Assembly (NCBI GenBank): GCA_002311645.1
Contig: DBYW01000003.1
Coordinates: 162,814 to 226,813, forward strand
DNA: 64,000 nt
Direction of reading: 5' to 3'
From: Bacteroidales bacterium UBA1176
GTDB lineage: Bacteria; Bacteroidota; Bacteroidia; Bacteroidales; WCHB1-69
Position numbers and translations under genes: made by a program. The notes under the pieces are model-generated. The model was given only the letters and a program-made list of their open reading frames with translations. It had not been told where the DNA came from and did no database searches. Shown here in pieces: positions 8,919 through 17,993 of the stretch; position 1 is the stretch's first letter, and each line of letters starts with the position of its first letter.

Positions 8919-10268
8919 ATGAAGAAGTTCGTCACTGTGTTCCTGCTTGCCACGTGCTGCCTCATAGCCTGCGCGCAAGGTGGCGGTGTGCCCGTCGACG
9001 GCATCGTCGCCGTCATCGGGAAGGACATCATCATGCAGTCTGACCTCGAGAAGCACTATCTCGACTACACCTCCCAGTTCAAGACTGTGGAAGACCCCTT
9101 CGAGACCAAGTGCTACGTCTTGGAGACACTCGTCTTCAACAAGCTCATGGTCAACCAAGCCGACCTTGACAGCATAGAGGTTTCCGACGAGGAGGTGGAC
9201 TACCGCATCAACTCCCGCATCGCCTATTTCCTCCAGCAGGTGGGTGGCGACGAGAAGTTCATCGAGAACTATTTCCACAAGTCCATGGCTCAAATCAAGA
9301 AGGAGATGCGCGAGATGATGTACGAGCAGGCGCTCATCGAGCAGGTGCAGTACAAAATCACCGGCAACATCACCATCACCCCGTCCGAAGTCAAGAAATT
9401 CGCCGCCGGCATTTCCACCGACAGCATGCCGATGGTGCCCACCTCCTACCAGTTCGGCGAGATTGTCAAGATTCCGCCCGTGAGCGACGAGGAGGTGGAA
9501 GCTGTCAAGAAGCGTCTCAACGAATACCGCGAGCGTATTCTGCGGGGCGAGAAAATCTCCATGTTGGCACGTCTCTACTCCGATGACCCAGGCAGCGCCT
9601 CCAAGGGCGGTGACCTCGGCTTCGTGGAACGCGGCACCCTCTACCCCGAGTTCGAGGCGGCCGCCTTCAACCTCAAATCAGGCGAAGTTTCCCAAATCGT
9701 CAAGACCCAAGCCGGCTACCACATCATCCAGATGATTGAGCGCAGGGGCGAGTCCATCCACGTGGCCCACATCCTCATCCAACCCAAGCCCTCCACCGAC
9801 GAGCAGGTCCGCGCCATCACATACCTCGACAGCGTACGCGCCATCATCGTCAACGAAAAACTCGACATCGACCAGGCCGCCAAACGTTTCTCCGAAGGAT
9901 CCTCCCGGGAAAACGGCGGACTTGCAGTCAACCCCTACACCAACTCCAACAGTTTTGACAAGCAATCCCTCGACGAAACGACCTTCATGACACTCAACAA
10001 GCTCATCCCCGGCGAGTATTCCGAATGCGTGCCCTTCGTCAACGACGACGGTGTCATGGCCTATCGCCTTCTCTACCTCAAGGAGAAAGTGGCCGAACAC
10101 AAGGCCAACATCGTGGAGGACTACGACATGATCAAGAACGCCGCCCTTGAAGAGAAGAAGTACAACGCCCTCCAAAAATGGGTCGTCGACAAAGTGAAAG
10201 TCACCAGCATTAAATTAAGTGAACAATATAAGGACTGCGATTTCGTTACCAAATGGCAGATTCCGTAA
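8919..10268 (+). CDS. surA: SurA-type periplasmic chaperone / peptidylprolyl isomerase
   Basis: A 449-residue protein with the full SurA plan. A signal peptide (ends CLIACAQ) is followed by the N-terminal chaperone domain (VDGIVAVIGKDIIMQSDLEK). Parvulin domain 1 covers about residues 170-278 (LARLYSDDPGSASKGGDLG to AGYHIIQMIERRG). Parvulin domain 2 is more diverged and covers about 280-390 (IHVAHILIQPKP onward). A C-terminal helix closes the fold. SurA escorts outer-membrane proteins to the BAM complex; BamD is encoded in this window at 43.3 kb. A TATTTTCG element at 8863-8870 could serve as its promoter. It is followed 16 bases later by the MoxR gene. Confidence 0.93.
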   Translation: MKKFVTVFLLATCCLIACAQGGGVPVDGIVAVIGKDIIMQSDLEKHYLDYTSQFKTVEDPFETKCYVLETLVFNKLMVNQADLDSIEVSDEEVDYRINSRIAYFLQQVGGDEKFIENYFHKSMAQIKKEMREMMYEQALIEQVQYKITGNITITPSEVKKFAAGISTDSMPMVPTSYQFGEIVKIPPVSDEEVEAVKKRLNEYRERILRGEKISMLARLYSDDPGSASKGGDLGFVERGTLYPEFEAAAFNLKSGEVSQIVKTQAGYHIIQMIERRGESIHVAHILIQPKPSTDEQVRAITYLDSVRAIIVNEKLDIDQAAKRFSEGSSRENGGLAVNPYTNSNSFDKQSLDETTFMTLNKLIPGEYSECVPFVNDDGVMAYRLLYLKEKVAEHKANIVEDYDMIKNAALEEKKYNALQKWVVDKVKVTSIKLSEQYKDCDFVTKWQIP

Positions 10269-10284
10269 AAACCAGTAACAAACT

Positions 10285-11265
10285 ATGGATTTGAACACAA
10301 AAAACGACGTGGAAGCCATTGAGGCTTTCGTTGACAAATACAAACAGTTGCGCCGCGAGATTGCCAAGGTCATCGTGGGACAGGACGAAGTGGTGAAGAA
10401 CATTCTCATGGCCATGTTCAGCCGCAGCCATGCCCTCCTGATCGGCGTGCCCGGCCTGGCCAAGACGTTGATGATCACCACCATCGCCAAGGCCGTGGAC
10501 ATGAGCTACAACCGTATCCAGTTCACGCCCGACCTGATGCCATCCGACATCATGGGCGCGGAGATCCTGGATGACAGCCGCAACTTCAAATTCGTCAAAG
10601 GCCCCATTTTCGCCAACATCGTTCTGGCCGACGAGATCAACCGTACGCCGCCCAAAACGCAATCCGCACTGCTGGAAGCCATGCAGGAACGTTCCGTCAG
10701 TATGAACGGCACCACCTACGCCTTGCCCGACCCGTTCTTCGTGTTGGCCACCCAGAACCCCATCGAGCAAGAGGGCACCTACCCGCTGCCGGAAGCCCAG
10801 CAGGACCGTTTCATGTTCAACATCATGCTCGACTACCCTTCCATGGAGGAGGAGCAGCAAATCGTGAAGAGCACCATCCATGGTGCCATGCAGGAGCCTG
10901 ACCGCGTGCTCACCGTGGAAGACATCATCTTCTATCAAAAGCTGTTGCAGAAGATCCCCGTTCCGGAGAACGTCTACCGTTACGCCGTGAAGCTCTCCAC
11001 GCTCACCCGTCCCGGCACAGCCCTTGCCCACCCTTGGGCCAACGACTACCTTTCCTGGGGCGCCGGCCCGCGCGCATCCCAGTTCCTGATCATCGGCGCC
11101 CGCACCCACGCCGTGCTCGACGGCAAGTACTCGCCCGATATCGAAGACGTAAAAGCTGTGGCATACAACATCTTACGTCACCGTATCATCAAAAACTACA
11201 AGGCCGAAGCCGAAGGCATCACCGTCGAGCAGGTCATCGACAAGCTTCTCGCGGCCGCTGAATAG
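10285..11265 (+). CDS. MoxR-family AAA+ ATPase
   Basis: A 326-residue cytoplasmic AAA+ ATPase of the MoxR branch, thought to act as a chaperone in maturing metal-dependent or envelope complexes. The MoxR-type Walker A GVPGLAKT is at residues 54-61, Walker B/sensor LADEINRTPPKTQSALLEAM follows, and the conserved ATQNPIEQEGTYPLPEAQQD segment is intact. The C-terminal lid domain has the usual RTHAVLDGKYSPDIEDVKAV motif. MoxR genes usually sit beside a DUF58 and VWA-domain genes; here the next gene is a histidine kinase. It is 16 bases after surA and 6 bases before the kinase, suggesting one operon. Confidence 0.93.
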   Translation: MDLNTKNDVEAIEAFVDKYKQLRREIAKVIVGQDEVVKNILMAMFSRSHALLIGVPGLAKTLMITTIAKAVDMSYNRIQFTPDLMPSDIMGAEILDDSRNFKFVKGPIFANIVLADEINRTPPKTQSALLEAMQERSVSMNGTTYALPDPFFVLATQNPIEQEGTYPLPEAQQDRFMFNIMLDYPSMEEEQQIVKSTIHGAMQEPDRVLTVEDIIFYQKLLQKIPVPENVYRYAVKLSTLTRPGTALAHPWANDYLSWGAGPRASQFLIIGARTHAVLDGKYSPDIEDVKAVAYNILRHRIIKNYKAEAEGITVEQVIDKLLAAAE

Positions 11266-11271
11266 CACCTC

Positions 11272-12771
11272 ATGAAAGACAATCTCCATGCCACCCGTTG
11301 GAAATGGCTGCTTTTTATCACGGCGGCCATCGTCTTTGTCTTCATACTTTTCTATTCCAACCGACTTATCGGCAACATCGCCCAAGAAGAACGCAAGCGT
11401 ATCGAGATCTGGGCTGGCGCCATCTCCTATAAAGCCCAGTTCGTCAACGAGACCGACCGGTTCTTCCGTTCCATCAAGGTTGACGTGGGCAACAACGCCC
11501 GCATTGTAGCCGGTGCCATCAAGAAGGTCACGGAGGCCTCCCTCGACGAGGACCTCACCTTCTACCAAGACATCATCTCCTCCAACACCTCCATCCCGAT
11601 CATCGTCGCCAACCGCCGCGGGACAATCGACGCTGCCGTCAACCTGCCCGACTCCATCCAGGAAAAACACAACATCAGCGAACTCGGCGAAGCGCTCCAG
11701 GGGTTCGACAGCATCCGTCTTGCCTACTACGGACGCGACTACGTGACCGTCTATTACCGGGAATCTCCCGCCGTGGTCGACCTCCACATTGTCATCGACA
11801 CCCTCATCCAATCCTTCTTCCAAGAGACAGTCATCAATTCCGCCTCCGTACCCGTCATCATCACCGACAGCACCCAGCACAACGTGCTCAACGCCGGCAA
11901 CATCGACACAGCCACATTGCAGGATCATGCAAAGCTGCAACAACGGCTGCAAAACATGAAGGCACAAACACCCCCCATCGAGCTGGATCTTGTTGATCAT
12001 GGCAGATGTTATGTTTTTTACGAGGAATCTTCAGTGTTGAAACAGCTCCGCTATTTCCCGTTCATCCAATTTGGATTCATCCTTATCTTTCTCATCATTG
12101 GATATTTACTGTTCAGCACCACCCGTCGCTCCGAGCAGAACCGCGTCTGGGTGGGCATGAGCAAGGAAACCGCCCACCAGTTGGGCACCCCCATCTCATC
12201 TTTGATGGCCTGGACCGAATTGCTCAAGGAGATGCCCGTCGACCAATCCATTCCCACTGAAATCGAGAAGGATGTCCATCGCTTAGAGACCATTGCACAA
12301 CGATTCTCCAAGATCGGCTCCGCGCCCGTGTTGGAGCCCAATGACTTGGTGACAATCATCGACGAATTCTCCCAATACTTGCAATCGCGCATCTCGTCGA
12401 TGGTCACCATCACGTTCCACAAGCCCGATCACGAAATAGTGCTGCCGCTGAACCGCTATCTCTTCGAATGGGTCATCGAGAATCTCTGCAAGAACTCGGT
12501 CGACGCCATGGACGGCAAAGGCTTCATCAACATTGACATCACTGAGGAGAAGAAAAAAGTCTACATAGACATCGAAGACACCGGCAAGGGCATGCCTGCC
12601 AAGGTGCAGAAGCGCATCTTCTCCCCCGGCTTCACCTCCAAGAGCCGTGGCTGGGGCCTGGGCCTGACATTGGCACGCCGCATCATCAACGAATACCACA
12701 AAGGCAAGCTGTTCGTAAAGTCCTCCATCATTGACAAAGGAACGGTGATGCGGATACAATTAAACAAATAG
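11272..12771 (+). CDS. Membrane-bound sensor histidine kinase (orphan)
   Basis: A 499-residue sensor kinase. A transmembrane helix near residues 12-28 and a second near 255-285 bracket an extracytoplasmic sensor region. The transmitter follows: an H-box MSKETAHQLGTPISSLMAW with the phospho-acceptor His near residue 302, the N-box LCKNSVDAMDG, the G1 box DTGKGMP, the F-box IFSPGFTSKSRGWGLGL, and a C-terminal G2-like stretch. HQLGTP kinases are typical of Bacteroidota. No response regulator gene lies anywhere in the window, so its partner must be encoded elsewhere. It is probably co-transcribed with surA and moxR, which suggests envelope-stress sensing, though this is inference. Confidence 0.92.
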   Translation: MKDNLHATRWKWLLFITAAIVFVFILFYSNRLIGNIAQEERKRIEIWAGAISYKAQFVNETDRFFRSIKVDVGNNARIVAGAIKKVTEASLDEDLTFYQDIISSNTSIPIIVANRRGTIDAAVNLPDSIQEKHNISELGEALQGFDSIRLAYYGRDYVTVYYRESPAVVDLHIVIDTLIQSFFQETVINSASVPVIITDSTQHNVLNAGNIDTATLQDHAKLQQRLQNMKAQTPPIELDLVDHGRCYVFYEESSVLKQLRYFPFIQFGFILIFLIIGYLLFSTTRRSEQNRVWVGMSKETAHQLGTPISSLMAWTELLKEMPVDQSIPTEIEKDVHRLETIAQRFSKIGSAPVLEPNDLVTIIDEFSQYLQSRISSMVTITFHKPDHEIVLPLNRYLFEWVIENLCKNSVDAMDGKGFINIDITEEKKKVYIDIEDTGKGMPAKVQKRIFSPGFTSKSRGWGLGLTLARRIINEYHKGKLFVKSSIIDKGTVMRIQLNK

Positions 12772-12796
12772 TCCGAATTCCCGGCACACCCAAATC

Positions 12797-12814
12797 CTCT
12801 CTTTTTCAAGAGAG
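12797..12814. terminator. Hairpin between convergent kinase and glmS genes
   Basis: CTCTCTT (12797-12803) and AAGAGAG (12808-12814) form a 7-bp stem with a 4-base loop in the 90-base gap between two convergent genes. There is no strong T-run, so termination activity is uncertain. Confidence 0.35.
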
Positions 12815-12861
12815 ACAACTACGGATAATCGCGATAGCGGCTAAGCTCCTGCCATTTCCAT

Positions 12862-14706
12862 TTACTCGACAGTCACTGATTTCGCGAGATTTCTTGGCTG
12901 GTCCACGTCGCGTCCCTTGGCGATGGCGATATGATAGGCCAACAACTGCAAAGGGATGACAGAGAGCAGCGGGACAAAGCACTCTTCCGTATCGGGAATC
13001 TCGAAATAGTAGTCGGAAAGGGCTTTCACATCGGTGTCGCCTTCCGTCACGACACTGATGATGCGCCCTTTTCGGGCCTTTATTTCCTGAATATTGCTGA
13101 GAATTTTCTCATAATGTCCACGTTTGGGCGCGATGACCACCACGGGCATCTCGTCATCGATGAGGGCTATGGGGCCGTGTTTCATTTCCGCAGCCGGATA
13201 ACCTTCGGCGTGGATATAAGAGATTTCCTTGAGCTTGAGGGCGCCTTCGAGGGCCACCGGATAGTTGTATCCACGCCCGAGGTAGATGAAATTGCGAGCG
13301 TATGTGAACACCTTGGCGATGTCGGAGATAGTCTTGTCTTGTTCCAAGATTTTTGCAATTTTTCCCGGAATATGCTGCAATTCCTGGACCAGGACGCGCT
13401 CTCTTTCAGCCGAAAGAGTCCCTTTTTCACGAGCGATGCTGAGGGCCAGCAAGAAGAGCGTGGAGACTTGGGCCGTGAACGCCTTGGTGGAAGCCACGCC
13501 GATTTCAGGTCCGGCGTGTGTATAGCATCCTGTGTCGGTAGCGCGCGGGATGGACGACCCCACCACATTGCAGATACCGAAGAGCAGTGCGCCGGATGAC
13601 TTGGAAAGCTGGATGGCCGCAAGCGTGTCGGCGGTCTCGCCCGACTGGGAGATCGGGATAACCACATCATCAGGATAGAGCACGGGGTTGCGATAGCGGA
13701 ACTCGGAGGAGTACTCGACCTCGACGGGCACGCGCGCCAATTCCTCAATGATGTACTTGCCGATGAGGCCGGCATGCCAGGACGTGCCGCACGCACAGAT
13801 GATGATCCGGCGCGCATTGAGCAGCCGTTTCCGGAAGTCAATGACGCCGGAGAGCTTCACCTCACCCGTCTCGACATTAAGACGGCCTTGCATGGAGGTT
13901 CGCAGCGTGTCGGGCTGCTCGAATATCTCCTTGAGCATGAAATGCGGGAACCCGCCCTTCTCAATCTGGCTCAAGTCCAACTGCAGGCGCTGGATGACGG
14001 GCGTTTGTTCCACGTTGCGCAGGTCAACAATCCTCAGATCCTTTCCTCTTTCCATGAAGGCTATTTGTTCCTCATCAAGATAGACCACCCTGTCGGTATA
14101 CTCGATGATGGGGGTGGCATCGGAGCCTAAGAGGTATTCGTCGTCGCCGACGCCGATGATGAGCGGGCTGCCCTTGCGGGCTGCGATCATCCTGTCAGGG
14201 TGTTCCTTGTCGATGATGACGATGGCATACGCGCCCGTGAGCGTGTTGAGTGCCAAGGGCACCGCCTCCTCCAACGACATCTTGTGGGAATCCATAACAT
14301 ATTGTACAAGCTGCACAATAACCTCCGTGTCCGTATCGCTCTGAAAATGGTAGCCCATGGCAAGCAACTGCGTTTTGAGGGACTGGTAGTTCTCGATGAT
14401 GCCGTTGTGGATGAGCGCGAGGTTCTTGGATTCCGACCAATGGGGATGTGCATTGCGGTCGCTGGGCTCGCCGTGCGTGGCCCAACGGGTGTGCGCGATG
14501 CCCACGGTGCCGGTAGTGTCCTTGTCGGCCACAAGCGCCTCCAAGTCCTTAACCTTGCCTTTGGTTTTGTACACGGAAAGTTGTCCGTTGTCGTTCACGA
14601 GGGCAAGTCCCGCGCTGTCATAGCCGCGGTATTCAAGACGAGTGAGCCCTTTGATGAGTATCGGGGAAGCCTGCCGATGGCCGATGTATCCTACAATTCC
14701 ACACAT
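12862..14706 (-). CDS. glmS: Glutamine-fructose-6-phosphate aminotransferase (isomerizing)
   Basis: This enzyme makes glucosamine-6-phosphate from fructose-6-phosphate and glutamine, the first step toward UDP-GlcNAc for peptidoglycan and lipid A. I start it at the internal ATG giving MCGIVGYIG, because the Cys after Met must become the N-terminal nucleophile; the frame is open 24 codons further but that extension is not expected. The glutaminase domain covers about residues 1-220 (HTRWATHGEPSDRNAHPHW). Two SIS sugar-isomerase domains follow (CGTSWHAGLIGKYIIEELA; YLGRGYNYPVALEGALKLKE). The family end is DQPRNLAKSVTVE. Length, 614 residues, is standard. Confidence 0.97.
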   Translation of the reverse strand: MCGIVGYIGHRQASPILIKGLTRLEYRGYDSAGLALVNDNGQLSVYKTKGKVKDLEALVADKDTTGTVGIAHTRWATHGEPSDRNAHPHWSESKNLALIHNGIIENYQSLKTQLLAMGYHFQSDTDTEVIVQLVQYVMDSHKMSLEEAVPLALNTLTGAYAIVIIDKEHPDRMIAARKGSPLIIGVGDDEYLLGSDATPIIEYTDRVVYLDEEQIAFMERGKDLRIVDLRNVEQTPVIQRLQLDLSQIEKGGFPHFMLKEIFEQPDTLRTSMQGRLNVETGEVKLSGVIDFRKRLLNARRIIICACGTSWHAGLIGKYIIEELARVPVEVEYSSEFRYRNPVLYPDDVVIPISQSGETADTLAAIQLSKSSGALLFGICNVVGSSIPRATDTGCYTHAGPEIGVASTKAFTAQVSTLFLLALSIAREKGTLSAERERVLVQELQHIPGKIAKILEQDKTISDIAKVFTYARNFIYLGRGYNYPVALEGALKLKEISYIHAEGYPAAEMKHGPIALIDDEMPVVVIAPKRGHYEKILSNIQEIKARKGRIISVVTEGDTDVKALSDYYFEIPDTEECFVPLLSVIPLQLLAYHIAIAKGRDVDQPRNLAKSVTVE

Positions 14707-14745
14707 AATGAGTTTGTTTTGTTTGGCTTTGAGTTTTAAAAATTG

Positions 14746-14753
14746 CAAAAATA
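14746..14753 (-). promoter_or_regulatory. -7 promoter element of glmS
   Basis: TATTTTTG on the minus strand matches TAnnTTTG and lies 40 bases upstream of the glmS ATG. Its position supports the shorter glmS start at 14706. CAA triplets (TTG on the minus strand) occur at spacings of 17 and 22, neither ideal. Confidence 0.6.
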
Positions 14754-14894
14754 CTGTTTTTTTTCTTAAACAAATCAACCCAATTCCAAAATCAAAAAAT
14801 CAAGTGTCTGGCATACAATATTGGTCCTCCTTTTATTAAAATTCCACTGTTTACAAATAAAGAGCAGAATAAAAATAAACGCACACTTTTTTTC

Positions 14895-14902
14895 TATTTT
14901 TG
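14895..14902 (+). promoter_or_regulatory. -7 promoter element of the TPR gene
   Basis: TATTTTTG fits TAnnTTTG and lies 37 bases upstream of the TPR-protein ATG. No clear TTG is seen at -33. Confidence 0.55.
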
Positions 14903-14939
14903 TCCGTTTATTGTAATCTCGAACAAAACGACCATTTAT

Positions 14940-17900
14940 ATGAAGATATTGAAATCCAGCCTGCTCACGATTGTGTTTCTGACGGGCTTTCTGACATGGA
15001 CGACAGCGCAACGCACCGAGAACTTCAAGACCCCGCAATACGAGTTCAAGACGGCCATGGATCTCTTTTCCAACGAAAAATTCGGCTCGGCCCAGCAGTA
15101 TTTCAAGCAGGTGTACGAAAAGACCACAGACATGCAGCAAGACCTGCACACCAACTCCTACTTTTACATGGGCGTGTGTGCGGAAAAGCTCGACAATCCC
15201 GACGCCGCCTATCTGCTGCAAGGCTTCATCGACCGCTACCCCGTGCACTCGTACGTCCCCGAGGCACGCTACTACTTGGGCCGCCACTATTTCAGCCGCA
15301 AACAGTGGAAAAAGGTCATCGCACAGTACGAGCTCATCTACGAAAACGAGATCCAGCCCGAAAATGTGGCGGAATATCAGTTCAAGAAGGGCTACTCCTA
15401 TTTCATGACCAGCGATTATGAGCGCGCCAAGTCGCTCTTCAAACAGGCCCGCGAATCGTCCGGTCCCTACAAGCTACGCTCCATCTACTATTTGGGATAC
15501 ATGGCCTATCAAGACGGCCAATACGAGGCCGCCTTGGAGGATTTCCTCATCCTGAAGGACGAGCCTGAATACAACAAGGATGTGCCCGCATTCCTCACCC
15601 AGATCTATTTCAAGCAAGGCGAGTATGAAAAAGTGCTGGATGTGGCTCCGAAAATCACATCCTTCAACGACCCGACCCAACTGCAGTCGCTGCGTTGTGT
15701 AGCCATCTCGCAATATGCCCTCAACCAATACGAAGACGCCGCCAACAATTTCGACCGCCTGCTCTCCTCCGACAAAATCATCCTCGACCGCAACGACAAC
15801 TTCGCCGCCGGCTTCACCTACTACCGCACCGGGCGTTATGCCGACGCCGTCAACTGCTTCTCCAAGAGCATCAACGACAAGAACCCCGACATGATGACCC
15901 AGAACAGCTACTACCTCATCGGGGACTGCTACCGCCGCAGCAAGCAGGAGAACCTGGCCATCCAGGCCTTCAAGGAGGCATCGAAGCTCGACTTCAACGC
16001 CGACATCAAGGAGGATGCACTGTACAACTACGCCAAGTTGCAGTGCCAGACATCCACGAGCCCCTTCAACAACGGCATCGAGGCCCTGCAGGAGTATAGC
16101 AACCGCTACCCGCACTCCTCCCGCAGCGAAGAGGTCTCCTCCTATCTTTCCAAACTCTACCTCTCCACCAAAAATTACCAGGCAGCCATCAACTCGATAG
16201 AAAAGCTCAGCAGCAAGTCGCCCGAAATTTTGCGCGCCTACCAGCGTTGCACCTACTTCCGCGCACTTGAGCTCATCAACAACCGCAACTACAACGATGC
16301 CCTCAAGTGCTTGGATAAATCCCTGAGCGCGCCCATCGACAAGGACATCAACCTCAACGCCCTCTACTGGAAAGGCGAAGCCCAATACCGCAACGAGAAA
16401 TACCAGGATGCATACTACACTCTGCAAACCTATCAGAAGAGCTCCGGAGCATCCTTCAACGAGAACTACGTCAACTCCAACTACACCCTCGGCTATGCCG
16501 CGCTCAAGATCAAGCGCTATCGCGACGCCATCACCTTCTTCAAGAGCTACCTCTCCAAATATGGCAACGCCGACGACAGAGCCATGCAGGCCGACGCCAC
16601 CGCCCGTGTCGCCGACTGCTATTTCATGCAACAAGACCTTTCCAATGCCATCAAATACTACGACCAGTGCGAACGCATGGGCGAGGCCAACGCCGACTAT
16701 GCCGTCTACCAATTAGCCAAATGCTACGGCTACCAGAAGAACAACACCAAGAAAATCGCCGCCCTGGAACGCCTCACCAGCAGCTACCCGCGTTCGGCTT
16801 ACCGCGATGACGCCGAATACGACCTGGCCGTCACCTACCACACACAGAACGACTATGGACAAGCCATCGTGGCATACAAGAACTTCATCCAACAACATCC
16901 CAAGAGCCAGCATGTCCGCCAGGCCCACACGCGCCTCGCGCAGGCCTACATGAACAGCGGGAACACCTCCATGGCCATCTCCACCTACAAGTACGTGGTA
17001 GAGACCTATCCGGGTTCTCAGGAGGCCAGGGACGCACTTGCCAACTTGGAGACCATCTACACGGAGGAAGGCAACACCAGCGAGTTCTTCGACTACATCC
17101 GCAACAAGAACATGAACATCTCCGCCGACCGCCAAGACTCCATCGCGTTCCGCGCCGCCGAGACCAAGTACAACCGCAACGACTGCGACGGGGCGGTGCG
17201 TGCCTGCCAAGAATACCTGCGCCAGTTCCCCAACGGCACCTTCGCCGTCAAGGCCCACTTCTTCAAGGCCGAATGCCAATACGGTGAGCGCCAATACGAC
17301 GAAGCTCTCGCAGACTATGAGGCTGTCATCAAGGGACACCGTTCCGATTATGAGGTCACCGCGCTCCACAAGGCATCCTCCATCCTCTACAACAAGAAAC
17401 AATACTCTAAAGCGCTCTCCTACTTCAACAAGCTGACCGAAAGCACCACCGATCCCGACGAAGTGCTCTATGCCAACAACGGGGCGATGCGCAGTGCATA
17501 CTTCTTGAAAGATTACCGCAACGCCCTGACCGCCGCCGTCAACGTGGTCAACGCCAACCAACCCGACGACGTGCTGCTGCAGGAGGCCCTGCTGGTCGCC
17601 GGCAACTCCGCCAAGGAACTCGGCCAGTACAATGATGCCAAACAACATTACGCCCGTCTGGTCAAGAAGGGGACCAACGACCTTTGTGCAGAAGCCGCCT
17701 ACCATCTCGCCGACATCGCCCTCAACCAAGACAAGGATCTTGCCGACTGCGAAAGCCGCATCCAGAACATCCTCGGCAGCAACTACACCTCCGAATATTG
17801 GTACGCACGCACCTTCATCCTCTATGGAGACCTCTACAAAGCCAAAGGCAACTATTTCCAGGCCCGCCACACCTACCAGAGCATCGTCGACAACTACGAC

Positions 17901-17981
17901 GGCGATGACCTTGTGACCATGGCACGCGAAAAGATTGCCGAGATAGAAGCCCTTGAAGCCAAAGAAAACAAGAACGAATAA
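14940..17981 (+). CDS. Exported tetratricopeptide-repeat protein, 1013 residues
   Basis: A signal peptide (residues 1-24, ending LTWTTAQ) is followed almost entirely by TPR-type helical pairs, for example DVDY-like helices such as AMDLFSNEKFGSAQQYFKQV, YFLKDYRNALTAAVNVV, and many copies with the A-x-x-x-F/Y pattern. I count on the order of two dozen TPR units by eye. TPR solenoids are protein-binding scaffolds; this one should face the periplasm or sit at the outer membrane. It is followed by an outer-membrane barrel gene 3-12 bases later, so the pair probably works together. The specific process is not known to me. Confidence 0.85.
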   Translation: MKILKSSLLTIVFLTGFLTWTTAQRTENFKTPQYEFKTAMDLFSNEKFGSAQQYFKQVYEKTTDMQQDLHTNSYFYMGVCAEKLDNPDAAYLLQGFIDRYPVHSYVPEARYYLGRHYFSRKQWKKVIAQYELIYENEIQPENVAEYQFKKGYSYFMTSDYERAKSLFKQARESSGPYKLRSIYYLGYMAYQDGQYEAALEDFLILKDEPEYNKDVPAFLTQIYFKQGEYEKVLDVAPKITSFNDPTQLQSLRCVAISQYALNQYEDAANNFDRLLSSDKIILDRNDNFAAGFTYYRTGRYADAVNCFSKSINDKNPDMMTQNSYYLIGDCYRRSKQENLAIQAFKEASKLDFNADIKEDALYNYAKLQCQTSTSPFNNGIEALQEYSNRYPHSSRSEEVSSYLSKLYLSTKNYQAAINSIEKLSSKSPEILRAYQRCTYFRALELINNRNYNDALKCLDKSLSAPIDKDINLNALYWKGEAQYRNEKYQDAYYTLQTYQKSSGASFNENYVNSNYTLGYAALKIKRYRDAITFFKSYLSKYGNADDRAMQADATARVADCYFMQQDLSNAIKYYDQCERMGEANADYAVYQLAKCYGYQKNNTKKIAALERLTSSYPRSAYRDDAEYDLAVTYHTQNDYGQAIVAYKNFIQQHPKSQHVRQAHTRLAQAYMNSGNTSMAISTYKYVVETYPGSQEARDALANLETIYTEEGNTSEFFDYIRNKNMNISADRQDSIAFRAAETKYNRNDCDGAVRACQEYLRQFPNGTFAVKAHFFKAECQYGERQYDEALADYEAVIKGHRSDYEVTALHKASSILYNKKQYSKALSYFNKLTESTTDPDEVLYANNGAMRSAYFLKDYRNALTAAVNVVNANQPDDVLLQEALLVAGNSAKELGQYNDAKQHYARLVKKGTNDLCAEAAYHLADIALNQDKDLADCESRIQNILGSNYTSEYWYARTFILYGDLYKAKGNYFQARHTYQSIVDNYDGDDLVTMAREKIAEIEALEAKENKNE

Positions 17982-17993
17982 CACTTGACCGCT

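Noticed and set aside
12862..14778. TTG start of glmS 24 codons upstream
   Set aside because: GlmS needs Cys directly after the initiator Met; the upstream start would also overlap the -7 promoter element.
15474..16712. 412-codon minus-strand frame
   Set aside because: Antisense to the TPR gene; Val/Leu/Gly-rich shadow typical of complement of Asn/Thr/Asp-rich code.
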